A stretch of 64,000 bases of DNA from CAWBFD01 sp963788115 (GTDB lineage: Bacteria > Actinomycetota > Thermoleophilia > Solirubrobacterales > 70-9). Shown piece after piece: positions 43,051-50,601 of this stretch (positions are counted from its first letter, which is position 1; each line of letters opens with the position of its first letter). The DNA lies in NCBI GenBank assembly GCA_963788115.1, contig CAWBFD010000002.1, forward strand, positions 496,001 to 560,000, written 5' to 3'. Position numbers and translations under genes: made by a program. The notes under the pieces were generated by a model. It saw only the letters and a list, made by a program, of their open reading frames with translations, did not search any database and was not told the origin of the DNA.

Positions 43051-44445
43051 ATGGCGACCGAGGAGCACACGCAGGACGCAGGGGGCGTGGCGACGGCCGA
43101 GGCTCGATCAAGCCTCAGCGTCACCGACAACCGCACCGGCCAGTCCTACGAGCTCGAGATCGCCGACGGGACCGTGCGCGCGATCGACCTGCGCCAGATG
43201 AAGGTCTCCGACGACGACTTCGGCCTGATGTCCTATGACCCGGCGTTCACCAACACCGCCTCGTGCCGGTCGGCGATCACCTACATCGACGGCGAGGCGG
43301 GGATCCTGCAGCACCGCGGCTATCCGATCGAGCAGCTCTGCGAGCACAGCAGCTATCTGGAGGTTGCCTACCTGCTGATCTTCGGCGAGCTGCCGACCCA
43401 ACCGCAGCTCGAGCGCTGGGTCTACGACGTGACGCACCACACCTTCGTCCACGAGGACATCAAGAAGCTGAACGAGGGCTTCCGCCACGACGCCCACCCA
43501 ATGGGGATGCTGCTGGCCTCGGTCGGGGCGCTCTCGACGTTTTACCCGGACGCGAAGCACACCGACGATCCCGAGGAGCGCTACATGGCGGGGATCCGCA
43601 TGATCGCCAAGATCCCGACGCTCGCCGCCTTCGCCTACCGCCACAGCATGGGGCTGCCCTACGTCTATCCCGACAACGAGCTCGACTACTCCGGGAACTT
43701 CCTCTCGATGCTGTTCAAGATGGAGAACAGGTTCGAGCCCGACGAGCGTCTCGCCCGAGCCCTCGACACCCTGTTCATCCTCCACGCGGACCACGAGCAG
43801 AACTGCTCGACGAACGCGGTCCGATCGGTGGGGTCCTCCGGCGTCGACCCGTATTCGGCCGTCGCCGCCGGCGTCGCGGCGCTCTACGGACCGCTGCACG
43901 GCGGAGCCAACGAGGCGGTGCTGCGCATGCTCCGGCGAATCGAGACCACCGAGAACATCCCGGACTTCCTCGAGGGCGTGAAGAACCGCGAGGAGCGCCT
44001 GATGGGGTTCGGGCACCGGGTCTACAAGAACTACGACCCGCGGGCGCGGATCATCAAGACGAACGTCGACGAGGTCCTCGAGGCCACAGGCGCGAACCCG
44101 CTGCTGGATATCGCCATGGAGCTCGAGAAGCGGGCTCTCGACGACAAGTACTTCACCTCGCGCAAGCTCTACCCGAACGTCGACTTCTACTCGGGCCTGA
44201 TCTATGAGGCGATGGGGATCCCGACCGACATGTTCACGGTGATCTTCGCGATCCCCCGAACCTCGGGCTGGATCGCCCAGTGGATGGAGATGAAGGACGA
44301 TCCCGAGCAGAAGATCGCCCGCCCGCGCCAGATCTACACCGGCGAGCGCGACCGGGACTACGTTCCGGCCCCCGAACGCACGGGACCGGAGAAGATCGTC
44401 GGCCCGCCGGCCAAGCGCCCGAAGAAGCCTCGGCGAGGAGCTTGA
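43051..44445 (+). CDS. gltA: Citrate synthase
   Basis: The 464-residue protein starts at ATG 43051, with AAGGAG 6-7 nt upstream; an ATG at 43018 lacks such a site. The catalytic triad is in place: His in GPLHGGANEAVLRML, His in LMGFGHRVYKNYDPRARI and Asp in KLYPNVDFYSGL. It is a type II, hexamer-type enzyme with an N-terminal strand-rich domain (LEIADGTVRAIDLRQMK). The C-terminus is basic (KRPKKPRRGA), beyond the usual family end. It condenses oxaloacetate and acetyl-CoA. Two short genes overlap its 3' end in series. Confidence 0.96.
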   Translation: MATEEHTQDAGGVATAEARSSLSVTDNRTGQSYELEIADGTVRAIDLRQMKVSDDDFGLMSYDPAFTNTASCRSAITYIDGEAGILQHRGYPIEQLCEHSSYLEVAYLLIFGELPTQPQLERWVYDVTHHTFVHEDIKKLNEGFRHDAHPMGMLLASVGALSTFYPDAKHTDDPEERYMAGIRMIAKIPTLAAFAYRHSMGLPYVYPDNELDYSGNFLSMLFKMENRFEPDERLARALDTLFILHADHEQNCSTNAVRSVGSSGVDPYSAVAAGVAALYGPLHGGANEAVLRMLRRIETTENIPDFLEGVKNREERLMGFGHRVYKNYDPRARIIKTNVDEVLEATGANPLLDIAMELEKRALDDKYFTSRKLYPNVDFYSGLIYEAMGIPTDMFTVIFAIPRTSGWIAQWMEMKDDPEQKIARPRQIYTGERDRDYVPAPERTGPEKIVGPPAKRPKKPRRGA

Positions 44446-44780
44446 GCTACACGCTCACCGTCCGCCATGGCTCGCGGGTCAAGCGCGAGGGCTTCGACGG
44501 GCTTGACGAGGCGCTGACGTCCCTCAAGCTGCACGCGGAGGAGGTTCGCGCCGAGGGGCGACTCGACGCGATCAACGCGTTTCGCGAGTACGGGGCGGAC
44601 CGGCGGGTCGCGGCGCGGCTCCAGCTCTCGTCCGGCGGCTGGCTGAGAGGCCGAGAGGCGGGGGTCGACGTGATGGGCGATGGGACCCTGGTTCCCTACA
44701 CAGGCGCGATCCGACGACGACAGCTCGAGCCCGACGCGGGCGAGTCTCCGCTCGACGCGATTCGCGAGGCGCTGCGGTGA
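44442..44780 (+). CDS. Small conserved-looking protein overlapping citrate synthase, unknown function
   Basis: The 112-residue protein most likely starts at TTG 44442, overlapping the citrate synthase stop by 4 nt, with GAGGAG just before. It reads SYTLTVRHGSRVKREGFDGLDEAL and then helical ELHAEEVRAEGRLDAINAFREY-like sequence. It has no membrane segment or cysteine motif. Its stop overlaps the next gene by 4 nt. I do not recognise it; the coupling suggests co-translation with citrate synthase. Confidence 0.65.
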   Translation: MSYTLTVRHGSRVKREGFDGLDEALTSLKLHAEEVRAEGRLDAINAFREYGADRRVAARLQLSSGGWLRGREAGVDVMGDGTLVPYTGAIRRRQLEPDAGESPLDAIREALR

Positions 44781-45097
44781 GCGGTGAGATCTCGCTCGGG
44801 CGCGAGGAGGAGGGCGTCGAGGTCGGCCGCCGGGTGCGGCTGCCTCGGGGTGCCGAGCGACCGATCCGCGTCTACGTCAACGGGGTCGAGCAGCAGGAGG
44901 GCCGCGACTACCGGGTGGCGGCCGGCGAGATCGTCTTCTCGCGCCCGATCGTGAAGGAGGGAAAGGTCGGGGGGATGCGCTGGATGGCGATGTTCCTGGG
45001 GCTGTTCGGGACCTACCGCAAGCACGAGACGGTCGACGTCGAGCACAGGCTTCGAGGTGAGGTGAAGCTGGTCTCGGACGCGGAGGTGATGCCCTAA
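44777..45097 (+). CDS. Small protein in the citrate synthase operon, unknown function
   Basis: The 106-residue protein starts at GTG 44777 (overlap GTGA with the previous gene). It has a beta-rich segment RRVRLPRGAERPIRVYVNGVEQQEGRDYRV followed by IVFSRPI, then WMAMFLGLFGTY, which could be a short amphipathic or membrane-contacting stretch. VYVNGVEQ...DYRV resembles a bounded beta-sandwich repeat seen in phage and surface proteins, but length and context argue for a distinct small cytosolic protein. Function is not known. Confidence 0.65.
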   Translation: MSGEISLGREEEGVEVGRRVRLPRGAERPIRVYVNGVEQQEGRDYRVAAGEIVFSRPIVKEGKVGGMRWMAMFLGLFGTYRKHETVDVEHRLRGEVKLVSDAEVMP

Positions 45098-45107
45098 GCC
45101 AGGGGTC

Positions 45108-45407
45108 TTAAAGGAGGTCGCGGCCTTCGAGCGCGGCGTAATCGATCCTGACCGCGTCACTCCGGTCGTAGGCGGAGAACTGGACCCCGAACAGGGGCCC
45201 ACTCGGCTGACTGGTCACCGTCGGTGGGAAGTTCTCCTGAACGACGTACTGGCCATTGAGTACGTGGCTGGAGGCGCCAACCAGGTCGTCTTGGTCGATC
45301 CCGTCGCCGCTGATACCCGGGCCGGTCGCGCCTGCCGGCACAGTCGAGCTTGCCATCACCGCGACGATCGCCAGCGTCCCTGCGATTGTTCCGATGATCG
45401 TGCCCAT
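45108..45407 (-). CDS. Small secreted protein, unknown function
   Basis: The protein has about 99 residues from ATG 45407, preferred over an upstream ATG because GGAGGA lies 8 nt before it. Residues 1-29 form a signal peptide (GTIIGTIAGTLAIVAVMASSTVPAGA). The mature part is short, acidic and lacks cysteines, ending SAYDRSDAVRIDYAALEGRD. I recognise no family. It converges with the citrate synthase operon 10 nt away. Confidence 0.6.
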   Translation of the reverse strand: MGTIIGTIAGTLAIVAVMASSTVPAGATGPGISGDGIDQDDLVGASSHVLNGQYVVQENFPPTVTSQPSGPLFGVQFSAYDRSDAVRIDYAALEGRDLL

Positions 45408-45551
45408 TTTGTCTTCCTCCAAGTGGTCGTGGGACCCCGCCGCACCGCCGAGCGGCGCGCCCTGTTTCGGTTACGGGACCTATTCGCACCGGGCGGGCGA
45501 TCGGTTCACCGGCGGGCTACTTAGCGCCCGGGCCGGCGGGCGGGGCCGGTC

Positions 45552-46541
45552 CTAACCCAGGCCGACCAGCTCGGCGACGCGGCCGCGATGCTGCGTCGCG
45601 GTGCCGAGGAGCTGGCTCATCACCTCGGCCCGCTTCAGCAGGAAGTGCAGGTCGTGCTCCCAGGTGAAGCCAATCCCGCCGAAGACCTGGAGGGCCGCGT
45701 TGGTGACCGACGTGGCGGTATCGGAGGCGCGCGCCTTCGCCATGTGCGCAGCGAGCATCAGCGACTCGGGCTCCGCGTCGGCGCACCACGCCGCGTAGTA
45801 GGTCAGCGAGCGGGCCTCCTCGACGTCGTAGAGCATGTTGGCGCAGCGGTGTGAGACGGCCTGGTAGGAGCCGATCGGCCGGCCGAATTGCTCCCGCTCC
45901 TTGGCGTACACGACGGCCATCTCGAGCGCCTTCTGCGAGAGGCCGACGAGCTCGCCGCAAGTCGCGACCATGCCGCGGTAGAGGCCGGTCTCGACCGCAA
46001 TCGGCTCGGCCTGCGAAGCGCTGACTCGCGCATACGAGCGGGTAGCGTCGATCAGCTCCAGCGGTTCGATCCGCGCGTCCTTCGCCTCGAGAAGCCCGCC
46101 GCCGTCGCCGACGGGCACGACGAGCACGGCCGCGCCCTGCGCATCAGCGACCAAGGCCGGCTCGTTGGGATCGAGCGCGGCGGCGCCGAGCGCCTCACCG
46201 GAGGCGATGCCCGGCAGCCAGCGCGCGCGCTGCGCATCGGTGCCGCCCTCCGCGATCACGAGCCCGGCGATCGCGTTCGACAGGAAGGGCGACGGCGCGC
46301 ATACGTACCCGAGCTCCTCGCAGAGGATCACCAGCTCGACCATCCCGAGGCCCTGCCCTCCGTATTCCTCGGGGATCGCGATCCCGGGCCATCCGAGCTC
46401 GCGGATCTCGCTCCAGATCGCGTCGTCGTAGCTACGGGACTCGGCCAGCTCGCGCAGCTTCGCCGGCGTGTAGCGGGCGGCGAGCAGCTCGCGCGCCGTC
46501 CGCTGAATCTCCTGCTGCTCGTCGCTGAACCCGAAGTCCAC
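45552..46541 (-). CDS. Acyl-CoA dehydrogenase (short, FadE-type partner)
   Basis: The 329-residue protein starts at GTG 46541 (DFGFSDEQQEIQRTARELL), 2 nt after the stop of the upstream dehydrogenase gene. It has the family N-domain, WPGIAIPEEYGGQGLGMVELVILCEELG, and C-terminal FGRPIGSYQAVSHRCANML and ALQVFGGIGFTWEHDLHFLLKR. The middle beta domain is short and lacks the usual CxTEPxxGSD motif, so it is probably the non-canonical subunit of an alpha2beta2 heterotetramer like the FadE26-FadE27/ChsE type used for steroid side chains. This pairing is inferred from gene order. Confidence 0.85.
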   Translation of the reverse strand: MDFGFSDEQQEIQRTARELLAARYTPAKLRELAESRSYDDAIWSEIRELGWPGIAIPEEYGGQGLGMVELVILCEELGYVCAPSPFLSNAIAGLVIAEGGTDAQRARWLPGIASGEALGAAALDPNEPALVADAQGAAVLVVPVGDGGGLLEAKDARIEPLELIDATRSYARVSASQAEPIAVETGLYRGMVATCGELVGLSQKALEMAVVYAKEREQFGRPIGSYQAVSHRCANMLYDVEEARSLTYYAAWCADAEPESLMLAAHMAKARASDTATSVTNAALQVFGGIGFTWEHDLHFLLKRAEVMSQLLGTATQHRGRVAELVGLG

Positions 46542-46543
46542 GC

Positions 46544-47683
46544 CTACCTCAGCTTCGGCAGGCCGAGCACCCGCTCGGCGATGATGTTGCGCAGCACATC
46601 GCTGGTGCCGCCCTCGATCGAGTTGGCACGTGAGCGCAGGTAGCGGTAGGCCCAGGGCGAGCCCGACTCCAGCGCCTCGACCCCGCCGAGCTCGACCGCG
46701 AGCTCGGTCAGGGCCTGGTGGGTGTCGGCCCATTGCAGCTTCGCGATCGAGCCCTCGGGCCCCGGAATCCCGACCTTCATCTGCTGGGTGAGCGAGCGCA
46801 GCGAGCCGAGCCGGAGGCCCTCGACGCCGATCTGCAGCCGGGCGATCCGGTCGCGAACGATCGGGTCATTCGCCGCGCCGCGCTCGTTCGCCAGCTCGAT
46901 CAGCGCGTCGAGCGACTGGCGCACGCCGAGCGCGGCCGCGGCGCCGAGCCCGGCGCGCTCGTGCATCAGGGTGGTGATCGCGACGTTCCAGCCGTTTCCC
47001 ACCCCGCCGACGATGTTCTGGGCCGGGACGAACGCGTCCTCGAAGAACAGCTCGTTGAACTCGGCCTCGCCGGTGATCTGCCGCAGCGGACGCACCTCGA
47101 CGCCGTCCTGCTCCATGTCGCAGATGAAGTACGTGAGCCCCTTGTGCTTGGGGACCTCGGGGTCGGTCCGGGCCACCAGCATGCACCACTTCGCCTCATG
47201 CGCGAACGTGGTCCACACCTTCTGCCCGGTGACCGCGTAGCCGCCGTTCGCCTCGATCGCCCTCGTCTTCAGCGAGGCGAGGTCCGAGCCGGACTCGGGC
47301 TCGGAGAACCCCTGGCACCAGATCTCCTCGGCCGAGAGGATGGGCTCGAGGAACCGCTCCTTCTGCTCCTCGGTGCCGTGGGCGATGACCACCGGGCCGC
47401 CCATCACCAGGCCCAGCACGTTCGCCGGGCGCGGCGCCTTCGCCCGGGTCAGCTCCTCGCCGAAGATCGCCTGCTCGATCAGGGTGGCCCCGCGGCCCCC
47501 GTACTCCTTCGGCCACGTGATCCCCGCCCATCCGCCGGCATGAAGCCGGCGCTGCCACTCACGCTCGAACACGAACAGATCCTGGTCACCGGTGGTCGGC
47601 GAAGGGCCGGGGTGGTTCTGCTCGAGCCATGAGCGAACCTCGTCGCGGAACGCCTGCTCCTCTGGGGTCAGCGTCAGATCCAT
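46544..47683 (-). CDS. Acyl-CoA dehydrogenase (FAD-binding partner subunit)
   Basis: The 379-residue protein starts at ATG 47683. It has WAGITWPKEYGGRGATLIEQAIF, WCQGFSEPESGSDLASLKT (FAD/substrate motif), VTGQKVWTTFAH and a C-terminal SIEGGTSDVLRNIIAERVLGLPK. The EGGTSDV end is typical of subunits that form heterotetramers with a second, shorter FadE. The start codon lies one base from a 12-bp palindrome and has no Shine-Dalgarno sequence; a TACATT -10-like box at 47706-47711 would give a very short leader. Likely substrate: long or branched acyl-CoA. Confidence 0.9.
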   Translation of the reverse strand: MDLTLTPEEQAFRDEVRSWLEQNHPGPSPTTGDQDLFVFEREWQRRLHAGGWAGITWPKEYGGRGATLIEQAIFGEELTRAKAPRPANVLGLVMGGPVVIAHGTEEQKERFLEPILSAEEIWCQGFSEPESGSDLASLKTRAIEANGGYAVTGQKVWTTFAHEAKWCMLVARTDPEVPKHKGLTYFICDMEQDGVEVRPLRQITGEAEFNELFFEDAFVPAQNIVGGVGNGWNVAITTLMHERAGLGAAAALGVRQSLDALIELANERGAANDPIVRDRIARLQIGVEGLRLGSLRSLTQQMKVGIPGPEGSIAKLQWADTHQALTELAVELGGVEALESGSPWAYRYLRSRANSIEGGTSDVLRNIIAERVLGLPKLR

Positions 47684-47684
47684 T

Positions 47685-47696
47685 GACTGATCAGTC
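47685..47696. promoter_or_regulatory. Palindromic operator at the acyl-CoA dehydrogenase start
   Basis: GACTGATCAGTC is a perfect 12-bp palindrome one base upstream of ATG 47683. It continues into CGGTCAG, giving the ACCGACTGATCAGTC pattern often bound by TetR-type fatty-acid regulators. Binding here would cover the predicted transcription start. Confidence 0.6.
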
Positions 47697-47805
47697 GGTC
47701 AGCCTAATGTAGCGGCGCCGATAAGGCCGCGACCGCCCCTTCCGTCGTGCCGTCAGGGCGCAGCCGCCGCGGTCTGCTCCAGCGCCGGCTCGGGCATCGC
47801 CGCCG

Positions 47806-48801
47806 TCAGTTGAACAGGTAGAGCATCGCCACCGCCGTCGCCACCCAGGCGACCCCGGCGAGGATCATCCCCGGGTCCTCGGTGAGGATCGCGGCGGTGG
47901 AGCGGGTGTCGCGGCGGTCGTAGATCAGGTAGAGGTAGCGGAAGATCCCGTACAGCACGGGGGGCGCCGTCGCCAGCATCTCGCTGCCGATGCGGGGCGA
48001 GTTGACCGCGTAGATCACGTAGCTGAGGATCGCCGCGGCGGTGACCATCGACACCATCTGGTCCAGGAAGGGGATCGAGTAGTGCTCCAGCACCGGGCGG
48101 GTGACCGCCCGGGACCCCGCCGCGCCCGGAGCCGACGCCGAGGACGCGGCGGGCACTTGCTCCTCCTCCATCGCCTCCTGGCGGCGCTTGGTGAAGCCCA
48201 GGAAGAGGGCCAGCATCGCGGTGCAGACGAGGAGGTACTCCGACGCATGCGCCTCGACCGCTTCGGCGCCGGCGACAACACGGATGATGAACAGCGAGGC
48301 GATCGTCATCACGTCGATGATCACCACGCGCTTGAGCAGCAGCGAGTAGGCGGCGCTGATCACCCCATAGAGCGCCACCCACCCGGCGACCGCCGCCGAG
48401 ACCGTTGCCAGCGGGAGCGCGATCGCCACCGCGACCAGGAGCACGGTCGTCACCGCCGCGGTCGACGGCGCCAGCTCACCCGCAGCGATCGGGCGATGGC
48501 GCTTCTCCGGGTGGCGGCGATCGAGCTCGACGTCGTGAAGGTCGTTGAACAGGTACCCGGCGCTGGCGATCGCGCAGAACGCGACGAAGGCAAGGCTCGC
48601 GTCGGTGACCTGCGCGAACTCGTCGAACTTGCCCGAGAACAGCAGCCCGGCGAACACCAGCAGGTTCTTGATCCACTCCGCTGGGCGCAGCGAGGCGATC
48701 AGTGCGGCCAGGGGTGGACGCTGCCTGACTCCCGCCGGCGCGGACGGCGCCGCGGCAGCGGCCTCGGGGGTGCTCGCGCGCTCGCGCGGCACGGTCTCCA
48801 T
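47806..48801 (-). CDS. UbiA prenyltransferase, decaprenyl-phosphate phosphoribosyltransferase type
   Basis: The 331-residue protein has a Pro/Ala-rich N-terminus and about nine membrane helices from residue 40. The Asp-rich motif NDLHDVELDRRHPEKRHRPIAAG (about 85-107) and FTKRRQE in the second Asp/charged loop match the Rv3806c family, which links phosphoribose to decaprenyl phosphate en route to decaprenyl-phospho-arabinose. In Thermoleophilia the final lipid is not known. An Ala/Ser-rich insert (about 220-240) interrupts the cytosolic loop. It is the last gene of the minus-strand operon with the alkyl-DHAP-synthase homologue. Confidence 0.85.
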   Translation of the reverse strand: METVPRERASTPEAAAAAPSAPAGVRQRPPLAALIASLRPAEWIKNLLVFAGLLFSGKFDEFAQVTDASLAFVAFCAIASAGYLFNDLHDVELDRRHPEKRHRPIAAGELAPSTAAVTTVLLVAVAIALPLATVSAAVAGWVALYGVISAAYSLLLKRVVIIDVMTIASLFIIRVVAGAEAVEAHASEYLLVCTAMLALFLGFTKRRQEAMEEEQVPAASSASAPGAAGSRAVTRPVLEHYSIPFLDQMVSMVTAAAILSYVIYAVNSPRIGSEMLATAPPVLYGIFRYLYLIYDRRDTRSTAAILTEDPGMILAGVAWVATAVAMLYLFN

Positions 48802-48811
48802 CGGCCAGAGG

Positions 48812-48949
48812 TTAGGCGCCCGGAGGCTGTCCGAGCGGGTGGGCGCGCCCAGCCTCCTCGGCGGATTCCCTGCGGACGCCGGCTTCCTCCAACGACTCGA
48901 GCACCTGATCGATCTTGTTGAGGCCCTCCTGGATCCGGTCTGAGCCCAT
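48812..48949 (-). CDS. Short ORF (45 aa) between the flavoprotein and UbiA genes
   Basis: ATG 48949 to TAA 48812 encodes a 45-residue acidic, helix-prone peptide beginning MGSDRIQEGLNKIDQVLESL. It starts 11 nt after the flavoprotein stop and ends 10 nt before the UbiA start, filling the gap exactly on the same strand. The amphipathic heptad-like N-terminal helix suggests a small coiled-coil or accessory protein. No Shine-Dalgarno sequence is visible, so expression would depend on coupling. It may be non-coding. Confidence 0.45.
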   Translation of the reverse strand: MGSDRIQEGLNKIDQVLESLEEAGVRRESAEEAGRAHPLGQPPGA

Positions 48950-48960
48950 GGGATAAACGG

Positions 48961-50601
48961 CTACCCGTCCCGGTCGATCAGCACACCCGGGTTGAGCATG
49001 CCCGATGGGTCGAGCGCCCGTTTCGCGGCCCGCAGAGCCTCGGCGAACGGCTCGGGCCGCTGGCGGTCATACCACGGCCGGTGATCGCGGCCGACCGCGT
49101 GGTGGTGGGTGATCGTGCCGCCCGCGCCGAGCACGGCCTCGGACACGGCCGCCTTGACCTCATCCCACTGCTCGACCTCCCCCCCGCGCCTCGCCGGGCA
49201 GAGCACGGTGTAGTAAGGCGCCGGCCCGTCCGGATAGACGTGGGTGAAGCGGCAGCCGAGGACCGGGGAGCCCGGGCCGTTCGGCGGCGAGCCGCACACA
49301 TCGGCGAGCGCGGCGCGCGCAGCCTCGCTCACGGTCGCATGAAACTCGGCGAACTGGTCCCAGGTGATCGCGGTCTCGAAGGTCTCGGTGAGGACGCCGA
49401 GGGAGACGAAGGTGTCCCGCAGATAGGGCGCCGCCAGGAACGCCCGGCGCCAGGCGTCGACCGCATCGCCATCCTCGCCGGTGGCCGCGCCCCTTCCGCC
49501 ATCCCGGATCTCGCCTGGCTCGCCCCCGTGCTCCCTCGCCATCTCGACCCCCACCCGCATCGGCTCGTCCATCGGATGATGTGCGGACTCGAATCCGAGC
49601 ACGAGCATCGCCCTGCCCGGCGGGGCCGCCTGGTTGAGCGCCGCCTCCGCCGGGTCGAGCAGCCGGCAGTTGGACGGGTGGAGGCCGGACTGCGCCAGCG
49701 CGCGGACCGCCCCGGCGCCGGCGAGGAAGTCGTCGAAGGCGACCCCGCACGAGAGCTTGAATCGCGGACGCTCCCGGACGCGCACCCAGGCCTCGGTGAT
49801 CACCCCGAGGATCCCCTCGGAGCCGAGCAGCAGGCGGTCCGGGCTCGGCCCGGCGCCCGAGCCGGGCAGGCGTCGGCTCTCCCAGGCACCGGACGGCGTG
49901 ATCGCCCGCACCGACTCGACCAGGTCGTCGATGTGCGTGTAGAGGGTGGCGAAGTGGCCCCCGGCCCGCGTCGCGATCCATCCGCCCAGGGTCGAGTACT
50001 CGAACGACTGCGGGAAATGGCGCAGGGTGAGGCCGTGCGGGCGCAGCTGGTCCTCGAGCGCCGGCCCGACCGCTCCGGCCTGGATCCGGGCCGCCTGCGA
50101 GGTCTCGTCGACCTCGAGCACACGGTCGAGCCTCCGCACGTCGATGGAGACAACCCCGGCGTAGCCGCCCCCGACGCGCGGCTCCACTCCCCCCACGACG
50201 CTGGTGCCGCCGCCATACGGGACCGCGGCCGCGTTCGCATCGGCGCACCAGGCGAGCACCGCCTCGAGCTCGTCCTCGTCGCCCGGGTGGGCGACCAGGT
50301 CCGGTGGGTGGTCGATGTGCCCCCGGAATCCCCTGACAACATCGCGGTAGGACTTACCGAGCGCGTGGGAGACGCGCTCGTAGCGATCGGAGCGAAGGAC
50401 GCCGTCCAGCGAGGTGGGCGGCTCGACTCGCGGGGGCGGCAGCTCCACCGCGTGCAGCGGCAGCGGCTCCTCCACCTCCTCGCCGCCGAACCCCAGCCGC
50501 TCCCGGACCCGCTTGGCGGCCTCCGTCAGCGCTCCGGCCGTCGGCTGCTGGCTCTCTCGCCCCCAGCCCCAATGCTTGAGGCGATCGGCCGCCGCTACCA
50601 G
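48961..50601 (-). CDS. FAD-linked oxidase of the alkyl-DHAP synthase (AGPS) family
   Basis: The frame closes at 48961 and the first ordinary start is GTG 50475, but clear family sequence lies upstream (RLKHWGWGRESQQ), and the only start-like codon there is CTG 50601, preceded by GGGAG. From it the protein has 546 residues. A PCMH FAD domain has YGGGTSVVGG and FPQSFEYSTLGGWIATRAGGH. The C-terminal GTITHHHAVGRDHRPW carries the HHH signature of alkylglycerone-phosphate synthase, which replaces the acyl chain of acyl-DHAP by a fatty alcohol to form an ether. It overlaps the fatty acyl-CoA reductase stop by 7 nt, so the alcohol donor enzyme is co-expressed. Confidence 0.8.
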   Translation of the reverse strand: MVAAADRLKHWGWGRESQQPTAGALTEAAKRVRERLGFGGEEVEEPLPLHAVELPPPRVEPPTSLDGVLRSDRYERVSHALGKSYRDVVRGFRGHIDHPPDLVAHPGDEDELEAVLAWCADANAAAVPYGGGTSVVGGVEPRVGGGYAGVVSIDVRRLDRVLEVDETSQAARIQAGAVGPALEDQLRPHGLTLRHFPQSFEYSTLGGWIATRAGGHFATLYTHIDDLVESVRAITPSGAWESRRLPGSGAGPSPDRLLLGSEGILGVITEAWVRVRERPRFKLSCGVAFDDFLAGAGAVRALAQSGLHPSNCRLLDPAEAALNQAAPPGRAMLVLGFESAHHPMDEPMRVGVEMAREHGGEPGEIRDGGRGAATGEDGDAVDAWRRAFLAAPYLRDTFVSLGVLTETFETAITWDQFAEFHATVSEAARAALADVCGSPPNGPGSPVLGCRFTHVYPDGPAPYYTVLCPARRGGEVEQWDEVKAAVSEAVLGAGGTITHHHAVGRDHRPWYDRQRPEPFAEALRAAKRALDPSGMLNPGVLIDRDG

